Shown piece by piece: positions 20,801 to 32,471 of a DNA stretch of 64,000 nt. Source of the DNA: Psychrobacter sp. JB385 (GTDB lineage: Bacteria > Pseudomonadota > Gammaproteobacteria > Pseudomonadales > Moraxellaceae); the NCBI RefSeq assembly GCF_900163785.1, contig NZ_FUKN01000013.1:620001-684000 (forward strand), in the 5' to 3' direction. The notes below the pieces were generated by a model. The model had not been told where the DNA came from. It saw only the letters and a list, made by a program, of their open reading frames with translations, and searched no databases. Position 1 is the first letter of the stretch. Each line of letters opens with the position of its first letter. The translations under genes were made by a program, and so were the position numbers.

Positions 20801-20953
20801 CTACTTTAGATGGTCTTGATTGCGACTGTCTTCTCGGCGTTGTTTGCGTTTAGGACTGGTGCGATACGTAAGGTATGCAAAAATAGCCATCACAACGATA
20901 AACGCGACAATGTACAAAAATATTGATGAACCAATGAAGCTTGAGGTTTCCAT
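20801..20953 (-). CDS. Small single-pass membrane protein, 50 aa
   Basis: Found by reading the gap; too short for usual ORF cut-offs. The product starts METSSFIGSS, has one strongly hydrophobic helix (about residues 10-30, IFLYIVAFIVVMAIFAYLTY), then a very basic tail rich in Lys, Arg and Gln (SPKRKQRREDSRNQDHLK). By the positive-inside rule the tail should be cytoplasmic. AAAAAGG lies just before the ATG. Its stop is next to a bidirectional terminator, and it lies 45 bases downstream of the flavin oxidoreductase gene on the same strand, so the two may be co-transcribed. Function unknown. Confidence 0.65.
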   Translation of the reverse strand: METSSFIGSSIFLYIVAFIVVMAIFAYLTYRTSPKRKQRREDSRNQDHLK

Positions 20954-20998
20954 GACCTTTTTCTCATTATAGTTTATCAATAATTATGCAATCGCCAA

Positions 20999-22003
20999 TC
21001 ATGCTTGTAAAGTAAACAAGTTTAGCTCAGATGTAAGTTCAAGTGAACGCAGGCGCGCCGCTTGATCATAAACATTGGCAGTGACAATCATCTCATCTGG
21101 TTGGTGTGTGGCAATAAACGCAGCAAGTTTGGGTCTGACTGTTTCAACTGAGCCAATGAATGAAACTGACAAGGCATTATCCACCATCATTTTTTCTGCT
21201 TGACTCCAGATACTGTCCATATCATGTGTTGGTTTTGGCATTTGACCCGTTTCACCGCGGCGCAATCGTACGAAGCTTTGTTGTGCTGAGGTAAAGTGAT
21301 AGTGCGCAGTTGCATCATCATCTGCAAGTAGTAGGTTTACCGCCAGCATCACATAAGGTTTATCTAGATAGGCAGATGGTTTGAACTGTTCACGGTAAGC
21401 GGCAATGGCTTGTGACATCATCTGCGGGGCAAAATGTGAAGCAAACACATAGGGTAGGCCAAAATGTGCAGCTAAAGTAGCCCCAAAAAGTGAAGAGCCT
21501 AAAATCCAAATAGGAACGTTTGATTTTGCACCAGGGAACGCCTGTACAGGACTACCGTCTGTATCATTCCCTAAAAAGTACATCAATTCTTGTACATCTT
21601 GCGGGAAGCGCTCAGCATCTTTCATTTGGCGACGAAGCGCCTGAAAGGTTGCGCCATCAGTACCAGGGGCGCGACCAAGTCCCAAATCAACACGATCACC
21701 ATACAAGGCTTGCAAGGTACCAAATTGCTCAGCGATAACAAGCGGCGCATGATTTGGTAGCATGACGCCACCTGCACCAATACGGATACGTTTGGTTTGG
21801 CTACCTATGTGTGATAATAAGACTGAGGTTGCGGCACTAGCGATACCCGGCATGTTGTGATGCTCAGCCATCCAATAGCGATTCAAGCCAGATTTTTCTG
21901 CTTGCTGTGCCGTTTCGACAGTTTGGGCAATACCTTCGGAAATTGTCTTACCCTGAGGAACAGGAGCTAGGTCTAAAAAAGAGAGGGGGATTTTGTTACT
22001 CAT
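20999..22003 (-). CDS. LLM-class flavin-dependent oxidoreductase (luciferase-like, YhbW type)
   Basis: A 334-aa bacterial luciferase-fold protein. Hallmarks of the single-chain LLM group are FLDLAPVPQG at the start, RYWMAEHHNMPGIASAATSVLL, RIGAGGVMLPNHAPLVIAEQFGTL and RVDLGLGRAPGTD. These bind reduced flavin and the phosphate. The substrate is unknown for this subgroup. I start at the ATG at 22003, matching family N-termini; another ATG eight codons upstream (22027), with AAGAGA ahead of it, is equally readable. Confidence 0.88.
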   Translation of the reverse strand: MSNKIPLSFLDLAPVPQGKTISEGIAQTVETAQQAEKSGLNRYWMAEHHNMPGIASAATSVLLSHIGSQTKRIRIGAGGVMLPNHAPLVIAEQFGTLQALYGDRVDLGLGRAPGTDGATFQALRRQMKDAERFPQDVQELMYFLGNDTDGSPVQAFPGAKSNVPIWILGSSLFGATLAAHFGLPYVFASHFAPQMMSQAIAAYREQFKPSAYLDKPYVMLAVNLLLADDDATAHYHFTSAQQSFVRLRRGETGQMPKPTHDMDSIWSQAEKMMVDNALSVSFIGSVETVRPKLAAFIATHQPDEMIVTANVYDQAARLRSLELTSELNLFTLQA

Positions 22004-22190
22004 AAAGTGTCCAATAAAGTTATTCATTATTTTCTCTTGATATGCTTATCATCGGTATCGATTTCAAGCTATGTTACTGAGTGGTAATAAATCATAACAA
22101 AGACGGATTATTGATGATTAAGGCGTTTAATGAGCAACAATATCCGTTAAGAGATAAGCCTGTCACTATAATAAGAATCATCAGGACATA

Positions 22191-22224
22191 AAAAAGCAGG
22201 TAGCCTAAGTTACCTGCTTTTTCA
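22191..22224. terminator. Terminator after gcd
   Basis: AAAAAGCAGGTA pairs perfectly with TACCTGCTTTTT around an eight-base loop, 38 bases beyond the gcd stop on the minus strand. Confidence 0.88.
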
Positions 22225-22261
22225 AAATGATGTTATTTAACTGAATGGTTATTTGAGTCGA

Positions 22262-24808
22262 TTATTTAGCTTGACCACCAAGCTTATAAGCCACCACATA
22301 ATCACCAATCTTCGTACCTACTGAACCATGTCCACCAGCTACCAATACCACCATCTGCTCACCTTTAGAGTTCAAGTAAGTCATAGGCGTGGCTTGACCA
22401 CCTGCTGGAATACGAACATTCCATAGTACGTCGCCATTTTTTAGATCATAAGCGCGGAAGTTGTTCTCAGTAGCCGCTGATAAGAAAGCCACACCACCTT
22501 TGGTGATGATAGGGCCACCGATACCAGGTACACCTAGCTCAAACTTCAATGGAATAGGAGATAAGTCTTGGACCGTACCATTTTTACGTTGATAGGCAAT
22601 CTTACCTGTTGCTAAGTCAGCGCCAGCAATCGTACCCCATGGTGGCTGCTGACACGGTATACCTAAAGGTGATAGGAAGGGTCCAAGCTCGACCGCATAA
22701 TCTGCCCCTTTGTTAGCATTAACCCCATGCTCACCTGTATTGGTTTCTGCATCACCAAGATTTTCTTTAGGAATAAGCTTTGAGGTAAACGCCAAATAAG
22801 TTGGCATACCAAACATCACGCCATTTTCAGGATCGACAGCAAGGCTACCCCAGTTAAAGGTACCGAAGTTACCAGGATAGACCAATGTACCATTGGTTGA
22901 TGGTGGCGTGTAGCGGCCATCATAATTAAGTTGATTAAATTCAATACGGCACATCATTTGATCGATAAGGCTTCCACCCCACATGTCTTTTTCAGTCAGT
23001 GGCTCAGGTTCAAAGCTCAAACCAGAGTATGGTTGCGTTGGAGCAGCATGTTCGCCTGCAACCAAGTAACCTTGCGGTGCATCACGTTCTTTGATTGGTA
23101 CGATTGGTTCGCCTGTCTCACGATTCAATACATACACATCGCCTTGCTTGGTAGGAACAACAAGGGCCGGTTGAACGCCAGTGTCAGTCTTCAAGTCAAT
23201 CAAACTTGGTTGGGCAGGCGTGTCCATATCCCAAAGGTCATGGTGGACAAATTGTTGAACCCAGCGCGCTTCACCTGTTCTAATGTCTAAAGCGACAACA
23301 GACGTTGCATATTTTTCTTCAGCCGCATTTCGATAGCTACCCAATTGATCTGGTACACGATTGCCCATCGGGAAATAGACCAAACCAAGTTTTTCGTCCG
23401 CACTGGCCGTTGACCATGAGTTAGGTGAACTGGTTTTATACGTCTGTGTTGGATCATTGACGTCGAAAGGTGCTGTGTTGTCAGGATCACCTGAATCCCA
23501 GTTCCACAATAGCTCGCCAGTATTGACGTCATACGCGCGAATCACACCAGAAGGTGAATTAACGTCGTAGTTATCATTGACTGCGCCTGCCACAACAATC
23601 GTATTACCTACCACGATCGGAGGCGACGTAGAATAGTAGTAACCTGCTTGTTTGAATGGCATGTTGTGCATTAAATCCAATGCACCATCTTCACCAAAAT
23701 TCTGACAACGTTGTCCAGTATTTGGATCAAGTGCATATAGTTTGGCATCAGAAGTTGGGATAAATATCTTGGCATCGCATTGTTTAGACGCGTTTTCAAA
23801 GGTATTACCAGCCACTTTTTGTGCCATCACATTGCTGGTCGTAGTTGCTTTATTGGCAACAGCTACACTACTAGCACTATCATCACTTGCCTGTGCAGTG
23901 GCTGCTGGAGGCGTGCTACTTGTACCAGCTTGACCAGCATAGTAAGACACACCGCGACAGCTTTGATGCTGACGCTGTAGGTTTTCTCCCACTTTAGGAT
24001 CAAATTTCCATAAAGTCTCACCAGAGTCAGCATCTAAGGCTAACACCCAGTTATGCGGTGTACACAGATATAGTGCGTTACCAATTTTAAGAGGGGTGGC
24101 CTCGTAAGTGGTCTCACCAACATCATTAGGACCTTTGATATCCCCAGTTTGGATTTGCCAAGCAAGCTCTAAGTCTTTGACATTATCAGTATTGATTTGA
24201 GTCAAAGGAGAGTAGCGCTGGCCATAATCTGTACCACCATACGCACTCCATTCACCCTCTGGTGTTTGCTGACCATTTGATAATGGGTCACCAAGATTGG
24301 CAGAAGTGTCGCCTTTATTAGAGGCAGTTAAATCAAGTTCACCCAATTTATCAGTAGCGTTGTTTGCTAAGCTACCAAAAGAGAGTAGTGCACCCACAAC
24401 CACACTTGCTAATAACCCCCAATAGTAAAGCGGGTTCTTTTTAACAGTGTCGGAAGTTCTTGGGCTGTTAGCACCTGTCGCGACTTGAGTAGGCGCTCCA
24501 TGCATCTTTTTAAAGACCCATGGGAATAGCATCAGCACGCCAAAGATGAGTGGGAAGCCCAAGCGAGTTGCTAGGGCCCACCAATAAAATCCAGATTCCC
24601 AAAGCGCCCATATTAGTGTTACAACGATAAATATCGCGTAAACCCCGTAAGCGCTCCAGTGTTTTTTGAACAATAAAAATGCTGTCGTTAGCATGGCAAT
24701 GCCAGCGAAAAGGTAGTACGGACTACCTCCTAGAGAGAGCAAGTAAGCACCGCCGACAAGCAAAGGGACGGCAAAAACCGCCATAATGATCGCTACGAAT
24801 TTTTCCAT
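22262..24808 (-). CDS. gcd: Membrane-bound PQQ-dependent glucose dehydrogenase
   Basis: Quinoprotein that oxidises glucose to gluconolactone in the periplasm and passes electrons to ubiquinone. The 848-aa protein has about five N-terminal membrane helices (residues 1-130), then the eight-bladed quinoprotein propeller with GEWSAYGGTDYGQRYSPLTQI, TSSPNSWSTASADEKLGLVYFPMGN, HHDLWDMDTPAQPSL and GPIITKGGVAFLSA. An Ala/Ser/Thr-rich insertion (about residues 308-335) lies between blade-one elements and is not in the E. coli enzyme as I know it. I start at the ATG at 24808; a GTG 40 codons upstream (24928) has a good GGAG site and could be real. PQQ synthesis genes are not in the window. Confidence 0.93.
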   Translation of the reverse strand: MEKFVAIIMAVFAVPLLVGGAYLLSLGGSPYYLFAGIAMLTTAFLLFKKHWSAYGVYAIFIVVTLIWALWESGFYWWALATRLGFPLIFGVLMLFPWVFKKMHGAPTQVATGANSPRTSDTVKKNPLYYWGLLASVVVGALLSFGSLANNATDKLGELDLTASNKGDTSANLGDPLSNGQQTPEGEWSAYGGTDYGQRYSPLTQINTDNVKDLELAWQIQTGDIKGPNDVGETTYEATPLKIGNALYLCTPHNWVLALDADSGETLWKFDPKVGENLQRQHQSCRGVSYYAGQAGTSSTPPAATAQASDDSASSVAVANKATTTSNVMAQKVAGNTFENASKQCDAKIFIPTSDAKLYALDPNTGQRCQNFGEDGALDLMHNMPFKQAGYYYSTSPPIVVGNTIVVAGAVNDNYDVNSPSGVIRAYDVNTGELLWNWDSGDPDNTAPFDVNDPTQTYKTSSPNSWSTASADEKLGLVYFPMGNRVPDQLGSYRNAAEEKYATSVVALDIRTGEARWVQQFVHHDLWDMDTPAQPSLIDLKTDTGVQPALVVPTKQGDVYVLNRETGEPIVPIKERDAPQGYLVAGEHAAPTQPYSGLSFEPEPLTEKDMWGGSLIDQMMCRIEFNQLNYDGRYTPPSTNGTLVYPGNFGTFNWGSLAVDPENGVMFGMPTYLAFTSKLIPKENLGDAETNTGEHGVNANKGADYAVELGPFLSPLGIPCQQPPWGTIAGADLATGKIAYQRKNGTVQDLSPIPLKFELGVPGIGGPIITKGGVAFLSAATENNFRAYDLKNGDVLWNVRIPAGGQATPMTYLNSKGEQMVVLVAGGHGSVGTKIGDYVVAYKLGGQAK

Positions 24809-25016
24809 GAGCGGTATAACCTGTTTACATAGAAGCAAATGGACATGCACTGATCGACACCCAGCAAAAATGAGGCGCCCATCAATACATGCATAAATAA
24901 TAAATAAGGAAAAGAAACGTTGAATCACGTTTCAGACTCCATTTTATCATTTATACACAAGCTCGGTAAAGGAGGTGTAAGTTTGAATCATTATCAATAG
25001 GGCTAACTACTGTGGT

Positions 25017-25946
25017 CTAATTGTTAAATTGTTTTTGACAAAGCTCCATAAAAGCACGTCCATACTGACGAATTTCTGCATCATCGCGCACGGCCATCCA
25101 GCTGGTAAAACGACCAAAGTGATCGACTGGAATCGCTGTTAAGTTTCGATAATGGCTTGGCTCAAAAGCCATCTCAGCAATGATACCGATGCCCAAACCC
25201 AAACCAACATAAGTACTGATTACATCTGCATCAAGCGCTGCCAATACGATATCAGGCTCTAAACCAGCTGCTGCAAACGTTTTGTCAATTGCACCGCGCC
25301 CTGTAAAGCCGCCATGATAGGTAACGATTGGATAGCTGGCAAGGGTTGGTAGATCAACAAATTCTTGATTGGCAAGCTCGTGATCGCTTGGCACGATAAC
25401 GCGATGTGTCCAGTCATAGTATCGATAGCATCTTAGATAATTATTGTGAAGTAAAGACTCAGTTGCAATACCAATATCAGCCTGACCACGAATAACCATC
25501 TGCGCGATGGTTTCAGGATCGGCCTGCTGTAAAATCAAATTGACCTTAGGGAAACGTGCTTTGAACTCTTTTACTACTTGCGGTAAAACATAACGCGCTT
25601 GGGTGTGAGTCGTAGCAATGGTGAGTGTGCCGATGTTTGGATTGTTAAAATCGAGGCTCAAATTTTCAATGGTACGAATTTCTGCAAAGATGGACTCGAT
25701 ATGTGGCATGAGCGCAGTACCCATGGTCGTAAGACCCGTTAGGCGCTTGCCTTGACGAACAAACACTTCTGTTTTGAGTTGATTCTCAAGTGCAGCAATG
25801 TGTTTTGATAAACTTGATTGACTGGTATGCAATACCATTGCTGCTTGACTTAAGTTATAGCCATTAATCACCGTATGCCACACTGTTTCCAACTGTTTAA
25901 GCTGAATTTGCAAATGTCGCTGATTAACTACTACATCGATTGCCAT
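25017..25946 (-). CDS. LysR-family regulator, CysB-like
   Basis: A 309-aa DNA-binding regulator. The helix-turn-helix at about residues 30-60 reads NLSQAAMVLHTSQSSLSKHIAALE, then the effector domain begins at about 100 with the CysB-type signature TLTIATTHTQARYVLPQVV. Also conserved are the ADIGIATE, PIVTYHGGFTGR and LDADVISTYVGLGLGIGII stretches that form the sulfate/O-acetylserine-type pocket in CysB. It therefore probably responds to sulfur status. It sits upstream of gcd on the same strand with a gap to katG on its other side; its targets cannot be read here. AGGATTAGG precedes the ATG. Confidence 0.85.
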   Translation of the reverse strand: MAIDVVVNQRHLQIQLKQLETVWHTVINGYNLSQAAMVLHTSQSSLSKHIAALENQLKTEVFVRQGKRLTGLTTMGTALMPHIESIFAEIRTIENLSLDFNNPNIGTLTIATTHTQARYVLPQVVKEFKARFPKVNLILQQADPETIAQMVIRGQADIGIATESLLHNNYLRCYRYYDWTHRVIVPSDHELANQEFVDLPTLASYPIVTYHGGFTGRGAIDKTFAAAGLEPDIVLAALDADVISTYVGLGLGIGIIAEMAFEPSHYRNLTAIPVDHFGRFTSWMAVRDDAEIRQYGRAFMELCQKQFNN

Positions 25947-26149
25947 AACCTAATCCTATTGGGTAAATATACAAAGCCTGTTTGTATACATAAAGTAAAA
26001 ATGTATAAATATGGATAATGGAGTAGTGTAAAACAAAGTTATTATTCTTGTATATAATAAATAGCTATCAATTTATAATATTTGGGAATATAGAGTTTTT
26101 TTTGGTAAATGGTATCTACTAACAGCATACTTGCTGAAGGGTCACAAGA

Positions 26150-26183
26150 AAAAACAGCTACCTTTTGAAAGATAGCTGTTTTT
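26150..26183 (-). terminator. Terminator after katG
   Basis: AAAAACAGCTA pairs with TAGCTGTTTTT around a 12-base loop, 48 bases beyond the katG stop on the minus strand, giving a T-run in that direction. Confidence 0.85.
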
Positions 26184-26230
26184 GGTGTAATTAAACAGTG
26201 ATTATAGTTTAAGGTTATACGTTAAATCAT

Positions 26231-28970
<2,740 letters not shown>

Positions 28971-30602
28971 ATGTCTGCTGTCAAATCTTCTCCGCCCAAT
29001 CAGCCCGTTGCCAAAAAATCATGGGGAGAGGCAGCAAAAGCCTATCTCGATCGCCGCGCTATTATTATGTTATTTTTGGGCTTTGTCGCCGGCATTCCAA
29101 TTCTGCTTATTTTTTCAAGTCTATCCTTGTGGTTACGGGAAGCCGGTATCGATCGTAGCGTAGTGACAATGTTTAGTTGGGCGGCCTTGGGATATTCGTT
29201 CAAATTTATCTGGGCGCCTTTGGTTGATGCCGTGCCATTGCCTATATTGACTAGACTATTAGGTCGCCGTCGTAGTTGGATATTAGTTGCTCAGCTATTG
29301 ATTATTCTAGCTATTTGTTTGATGGCTAGTGTCAACCCAATTGACGAAAGTAGCTTGATTTGGATGGCAGTTGGTGCCGTATTGCTTGGGTTCTCTTCTG
29401 CCACTCAAGATATTGTGGTTGATGCTTATCGTATTGAGCTTGCACCGCCTAGTCTGCAATCTGTCTTATCAGCGATGTATACGGCTGGCTATCGCTTAGG
29501 TATGATTGTCGCAGGTGCAGGCGCGCTATATCTAGCCGACTATTTTGGTTCTACAGAAGCGCTTTATAGTTATGAAGCGTGGCGTAACACCTATTGGATC
29601 ATGGCGGGTGTGATGGGGATTGGTGTAGTGACCACGCTGATTATTCGTGAGCCAGTGAGTGAGCAGGTGCGTGTACCTCGTCAGACCTCAGATTACACGC
29701 GTTTGGTCCTCGTATTTGCCTTATCGGTCATTGGCTTTGTCCTAGTATTTGCCAATATGGGTGCCATACTGCCTGAAACTGAGAGTGCGTTAATTGGCTT
29801 CTTAATTGAGATTGTACATCTGACATTGAGTTTGGCGACAGCATTAGTCATTGGTTATGTGCTAGTTAAAGTAGGGCTGGTTAAAGAAGAGGTAGCAAGA
29901 GCTACTTGGATCGAGCCGATTGCAGATTTCTTTCGTCGTTATGGCAAAAAGGCATTGTTACTGCTGGCACTAATTGGCCTATATCGCATCTCCGATATCG
30001 TCGCTGGTGTAATCTCAAACGTCTTTTATCTTGATATGGGTTTTAGCAAGACAGACATTGCCAATGCGGTGAAGCTCGTAGGTGTCATCATGGTAATTGC
30101 TGGTGGCTTTCTGGGCGGCTTAATGGCGCAACGGCTACGTATGATGCAAGCAATGATGGTTGGTGCAGTTTTGGCGTGTGTGACCAATTTATTGTTTGTG
30201 CTATTGACCTACCATCAAGGTAGCTTACCTGTCATGTATTTGGCGGTGATTTTTGATAACTTGGCAGCAGGTCTTGCCAGTGCTGTATTCATTGCTTTCT
30301 TGTCAGCACTGACGTCGATTCGTTTTACTGCGGTACAATATGCGATATTTTCGTCACTGATGACCTTATTGCCTAAAGTCTTGGGTGGTTATTCAGGGAC
30401 TATCGTGGATAACATGGGCTATCCGTTTTTCTTTATCTTTACCTTTGCCATTGGTTTGCCAATCTTGATTTTAATCTATTTGGTCGATAAACACATTGTC
30501 ATTGGTGATAATGACGATATCTATGGCGATAATGAGGATAAGTTGACGAAGGCAAATCCAAACCTGACCGATACCAATGAGCCACCGCGTGCGTCAGAAT
30601 AG
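28971..30602 (+). CDS. ampG: AmpG-family muropeptide MFS transporter
   Basis: Imports anhydro-muropeptides from the periplasm for cell-wall recycling. The 543-aa membrane protein starts with the family pattern LFLGFVAGIPILLIFSSLSLWLREAGI, then GYSFKFIWAPLVD and GFSSATQDIVVDAYRIE, all typical of AmpG, including the charged VVDAYR helix. About 14 membrane segments are visible, with a pair of extra ones between the two MFS halves (about residues 245-310). A polar Asp/Asn-rich tail ends the protein. It leads a plus-strand series ampG-prmC-adenylyltransferase-ABC1 kinase with gaps of 47-86 bases. Confidence 0.88.
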   Translation: MSAVKSSPPNQPVAKKSWGEAAKAYLDRRAIIMLFLGFVAGIPILLIFSSLSLWLREAGIDRSVVTMFSWAALGYSFKFIWAPLVDAVPLPILTRLLGRRRSWILVAQLLIILAICLMASVNPIDESSLIWMAVGAVLLGFSSATQDIVVDAYRIELAPPSLQSVLSAMYTAGYRLGMIVAGAGALYLADYFGSTEALYSYEAWRNTYWIMAGVMGIGVVTTLIIREPVSEQVRVPRQTSDYTRLVLVFALSVIGFVLVFANMGAILPETESALIGFLIEIVHLTLSLATALVIGYVLVKVGLVKEEVARATWIEPIADFFRRYGKKALLLLALIGLYRISDIVAGVISNVFYLDMGFSKTDIANAVKLVGVIMVIAGGFLGGLMAQRLRMMQAMMVGAVLACVTNLLFVLLTYHQGSLPVMYLAVIFDNLAAGLASAVFIAFLSALTSIRFTAVQYAIFSSLMTLLPKVLGGYSGTIVDNMGYPFFFIFTFAIGLPILILIYLVDKHIVIGDNDDIYGDNEDKLTKANPNLTDTNEPPRASE

Positions 30603-30688
30603 CCTAAGCATCAATTTTAAACTTGTTTAGTGATAGTCCTTTTTTGTTAGCCGCATCTTTTTATTAATCGTACGTTTAAGAGTTATTT

Positions 30689-31558
30689 ATGACATCAATG
30701 ACTGTTCGTCAAATAAAGCAGCAGATTGGACAACTGACGAATGGTAATACGAGCAGTCAGATTCCATCGTTTTGGCTAACCGATTGGCTGCTACATGTCA
30801 TTGATAAGCCAGCGCTGTTTTTGATTACGGATGAAAGCTATGCGCTGACAGAGGATGAACAAAAACAGTTCAACGCTGGTGTCATGAAGATGCAGCAAGG
30901 AATACCACTTGCTTATCTAACGGGTCAACAAGCCTTTTGGTCACTGAACTTTACGGTTAATGAGCACACGCTGATTCCCAGACCCGATACTGAGATCATG
31001 ATTGAGCAAATGCTGAATTGGATAAATGCCCAGCCAACATCGCCATTTACTAAACGCTTACTAGATTTGGGTACAGGGTCAGGTTGTATTGCTATCAGTC
31101 TTGCTCACGAGTTAAAAAAGGATAACTGGCAAGTGGTTGCCGTTGATTTATCAGCAGCGGCACTTGAGGTTGCACGGCATAATGCGCTTATCAATAAGGT
31201 AGGCAATATCGAATTTATACAAAGTAGCTGGTATGACAAGCTTTCGACGTCTGACCAGCTGTTATTCGATGTCATCGTATCTAATCCTCCTTATATAGAC
31301 GAAGCAGATGAGCATCTAGCACAATTAAAGGCTGAACCTATCAGTGCGCTCAGTGCGCCCAATCACGGTTTGGCTGATATCGAACATATTATTCAGCAAG
31401 CACCAGACTATTTGCGTGCAGATGGACTACTGGCTATCGAACACGGTTTCGATCAAGGAGTTGCTGTCCGTCAACTGTTTGCAAACAATGGCTTTAAGTC
31501 TGTAATAACGGTGCAAGATTATGGCGGTAATGATCGCGTGACGCTTGGCCACATCTAG
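30689..31558 (+). CDS. prmC: Release factor N5-glutamine methyltransferase PrmC
   Basis: Methylates the GGQ glutamine of release factors RF1 and RF2 using S-adenosylmethionine. The 289-aa protein has the N-terminal helical domain with GIPLAYLTGQQAFWSLNF, the LIPRPDTEIMIEQ linker, the SAM site LLDLGTGSGCIAISLA near residue 130, and the catalytic NPPY in IVSNPPYIDEADEHL. The end reads DYGGNDRVTLG, as in other PrmC. AAGAG precedes the ATG. In many genomes prmC follows prfA; here prfA is not adjacent. Confidence 0.95.
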   Translation: MTSMTVRQIKQQIGQLTNGNTSSQIPSFWLTDWLLHVIDKPALFLITDESYALTEDEQKQFNAGVMKMQQGIPLAYLTGQQAFWSLNFTVNEHTLIPRPDTEIMIEQMLNWINAQPTSPFTKRLLDLGTGSGCIAISLAHELKKDNWQVVAVDLSAAALEVARHNALINKVGNIEFIQSSWYDKLSTSDQLLFDVIVSNPPYIDEADEHLAQLKAEPISALSAPNHGLADIEHIIQQAPDYLRADGLLAIEHGFDQGVAVRQLFANNGFKSVITVQDYGGNDRVTLGHI

Positions 31559-31623
31559 TCATATCAATTTTATTCAGTTGGACCCATTTATTGTCATTGG
31601 TTTTTTAATTATAGGTTTTAATA

Positions 31624-32424
31624 ATGGATAGGGCGCACTCATTAGAGACAGAGCAGTTATCAGACGAAGAGCTACTGGTTTATGCGCGTCAAATACTGCT
31701 TGATGGCTGGGACATTGATGCTCAGCTGCGGTTAAAGTCTGCACGTATCGTCATCATTGGAGCAGGCGGGCTAGGTTGTCCAGCTTCTGAAACGTTAGTA
31801 CGTGCAGGTATTGGACAGGTTTATCTCATTGACGATGATGTGATTGAGGCAAGCAATCTACAACGGCAAACCTTGTTTTTACCTGATGATATCAATAAGC
31901 CTAAAGCGCTAACAGCAGCGCAGATGCTCGAGCGCATTAATCCTTTGATAAGCGTAAAAAGTACGATAGCAAGATTGAGCGAAGACAATGCTTATGAATT
32001 GCTCGATATGGCTTCTGGTAAGCCAGACTTATTACTAGACTGTACTGATAACTTTGCGACTCGTGACGTCATTAATCGCATTAGCGTACGCTATCAGATT
32101 CCGTTATTGTCTGCGTCAGCGATTGCGATGCAAGGGCAATTGGCTTTGTTCGAACCGCATTTAGATACAGGGTGTTATCACTGTGTGTTTGGCTCAGTGG
32201 TAGATGAGATAGAAGCAGATGAACGTACGTGTGCCAATTCAGGTGTGCTTGCCAGTACAACGGCTATTATGGGCAACTTACAAGCCAATGCTGCTTTGCA
32301 GTATTTAGGATTAACCAAAAATCCACTGACAAATAAACTGTTATTGTGGGATGGTAGCCGAATGCAGCAACGGCTCATGGGCTATCGCAAAGATCCAGAG
32401 TGTCCTGTCTGTAGCAGTCATTAA
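31624..32424 (+). CDS. HesA/MoeB/ThiF-family adenylyltransferase, MoeB-like
   Basis: Ubiquitin E1-like enzyme of 266 aa that activates the C-terminal glycine of a small sulfur carrier protein by adenylation. The ATP site IVIIGAGGLGCPASETLVRAGIG and the DDDVIEASNLQRQ segment with the catalytic Arg are present, as are the zinc ligands in CYHC (about residue 188) and CPVC near the C-terminus. No rhodanese domain is attached. MoeB (molybdopterin synthesis) and ThiF (thiazole) cannot be separated by sequence alone. It lies between prmC and the ABC1 kinase, and no mo- or thi-gene is near. Confidence 0.85.
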   Translation: MDRAHSLETEQLSDEELLVYARQILLDGWDIDAQLRLKSARIVIIGAGGLGCPASETLVRAGIGQVYLIDDDVIEASNLQRQTLFLPDDINKPKALTAAQMLERINPLISVKSTIARLSEDNAYELLDMASGKPDLLLDCTDNFATRDVINRISVRYQIPLLSASAIAMQGQLALFEPHLDTGCYHCVFGSVVDEIEADERTCANSGVLASTTAIMGNLQANAALQYLGLTKNPLTNKLLLWDGSRMQQRLMGYRKDPECPVCSSH

Positions 32425-32471
32425 TCTTTGTCTATCCTCAAATATCCTTTTTATTACCACAGTTGTTTTTT

